NCBI GenBank assembly: GCA_965652775.1
Contig: CBFGXP010000087.1
Span: forward strand, 1-15,183
DNA length: 15,183 bases
DNA from: VBAS01 sp965652775
Lineage (GTDB): Bacteria > Bacteroidota > Bacteroidia > Chitinophagales > Chitinophagaceae
Reading direction: 5' to 3'
Part shown: positions 14,973-15,183 of the stretch, in pieces
How positions within the stretch are numbered: the stretch's first letter is position 1
Layout: every line of letters begins with the position of its first letter
Position numbers and translations under genes: made by a program
Notes under the pieces: generated by a model
What the model saw: the letters and a program-made list of their open reading frames with translations, nothing else
Database searches by the model: none
What the model was told of the DNA's origin: nothing

Positions 14973-15043
14973 TCCTATTATTTTTTTCAAGTTACAGAAA
15001 AGAAGAATCCCGGATTGTCTTTAAACATTTCCGGAAAATTTGA

Positions 15044-15075
15044 TTTCAACCTTCGGTCATATTTCTATATTTTTG
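15044..15075 (+). promoter_or_regulatory. Promoter of the tRNA gene
   Basis: TATTTTTG (15068-15075) is a perfect TAnnTTTG, the -7 element of Bacteroidota housekeeping promoters. TTTC at 15044-15047, 20 bases upstream, is one mismatch from the TTTG -33 element; a perfect TTTG at 15039-15042 sits slightly too far away. The implied start is near 15082, about 25 bases before the mature tRNA. Confidence 0.55.
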
Positions 15076-15081
15076 CTGCCC

Positions 15082-15104
15082 TTTCACGAAATAATTTTGT
15101 GAAA
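15082..15104 (+). repeat. Hairpin / palindrome in the tRNA leader
   Basis: TTTCACGAAA (15082-15091), spacer TAA and TTTTGTGAAA (15095-15104) are inverted arms with a single mismatch; in RNA the mismatch becomes a G-U pair, giving ten continuous pairs. The hairpin begins about where transcription should start and ends 2 bases before the mature tRNA. Confidence 0.7.
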
Positions 15105-15106
15105 AT

Positions 15107-15180
15107 GCCGGGGTAGCTCAGCTGGTTAGAGCACTGGATTCATAACCCAGAGGTCGGCAGTTCAAGTCTGCTCCCCGGTA
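15107..15180 (+). tRNA. tRNA with CAU anticodon (tRNA-Met, elongator type; tRNA-Ile2 possible)
   Basis: The cloverleaf folds fully. The acceptor pairs GCCGGGG (15107-15113) with CCCCGGT (15173-15179), with a G1-U72 wobble. The D arm is GCTC / GAGC (15116-15119, 15129-15132). The anticodon loop TTCATAA has CAT at 15141-15143. The variable loop is AGGTC. The T arm is GGCAG-TTCAAGT-CTGCT (15156-15172), and the discriminator is A15180. It lacks the initiator's three G-C pairs in the anticodon stem: position 31-39 is A-C. A CAU anticodon may also belong to tRNA-Ile2, whose C34 is changed to lysidine; sequence alone does not settle this. No CCA is encoded: the window ends with CAT after the discriminator. 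Confidence 0.9.
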
Positions 15181-15183
15181 CAT

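Noticed and set aside
14973..14990. TTG start adding six residues to the SDR
   Set aside because: The ATG at 14972 places the Rossmann motif at the usual distance from the N terminus.
1..15183. CRISPR array, insertion sequence, prophage or toxin-antitoxin pair
   Set aside because: No spaced direct repeats, transposase, integrase, phage structural or toxin motifs were found in any reading.

Overview
The window looks like a chromosomal segment of a Bacteroidota bacterium, most likely of the Chitinophagaceae or a close relative. The reasons are a type IX secretion (T9SS) C-terminal sorting domain, a Bacteroidota-type cyanophycin synthetase, a PepSY-like (DUF2874) lipoprotein, near absence of Shine-Dalgarno sites, and promoter-like sequences of the TTTG / TAnnTTTG kind. 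I see no phage, insertion sequence, CRISPR array or conjugation gene. The assignment rests on reading protein motifs by eye, not on a database search.

Layout, left to right. (1) 1-3143: a free-standing four-helix-bundle (S23/IVP-like) gene lies directly behind cphA (cyanophycin synthetase) on the minus strand. It is bracketed by two inverted arrays of a degenerate heptamer of the form AGCNNTT, and the last residues and stop of cphA lie inside one of these arrays. (2) 3144-3392: a divergent intergenic region carrying a decayed palindromic repeat. (3) 3393-5882, plus strand: a Tat-exported class V PLP aminotransferase followed by a PagL-like outer-membrane lipid A deacylase homologue. (4) 5994-6261: a sigma-54-like element and a 71-residue orphan protein. 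(5) 9800 down to 6288, minus strand: OmpR-type response regulator, histidine kinase, PepSY-like lipoprotein and a membrane-anchored SdiA-regulated-type beta-propeller, read here as one envelope-sensing module. (6) 11356 down to 10130, minus strand: a secreted modular protein with a galactose-binding-like domain, a Pro/Thr/Lys linker and a second beta domain. (7) 11357-11858: a gene-free gap with a long-range inverted repeat and a promoter candidate. (8) 11859-13499: a secreted PQQ-type sugar dehydrogenase with a T9SS sorting tail. (9) 14972 down to 13606, minus strand: a tight two-gene unit, SDR then VOC-fold protein. (10) 15044-15180: a tRNA with anticodon CAU, its own promoter, and a near-perfect hairpin filling the 5' leader.

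Most genes serve the cell envelope or secretion: LPS remodelling, sensing, exported oxidoreductases. cphA points to nitrogen storage as a multi-L-arginyl-poly-L-aspartate polymer; the cyanophycinase expected to partner it is not in view and could lie left of base 1. Nothing here is a clear new defence or mobile system. The items most worth a second look are the heptamer-flanked S23 gene, the four-gene sensory module, the PagL homologue with Asn at the expected Glu position, and the tRNA leader hairpin.
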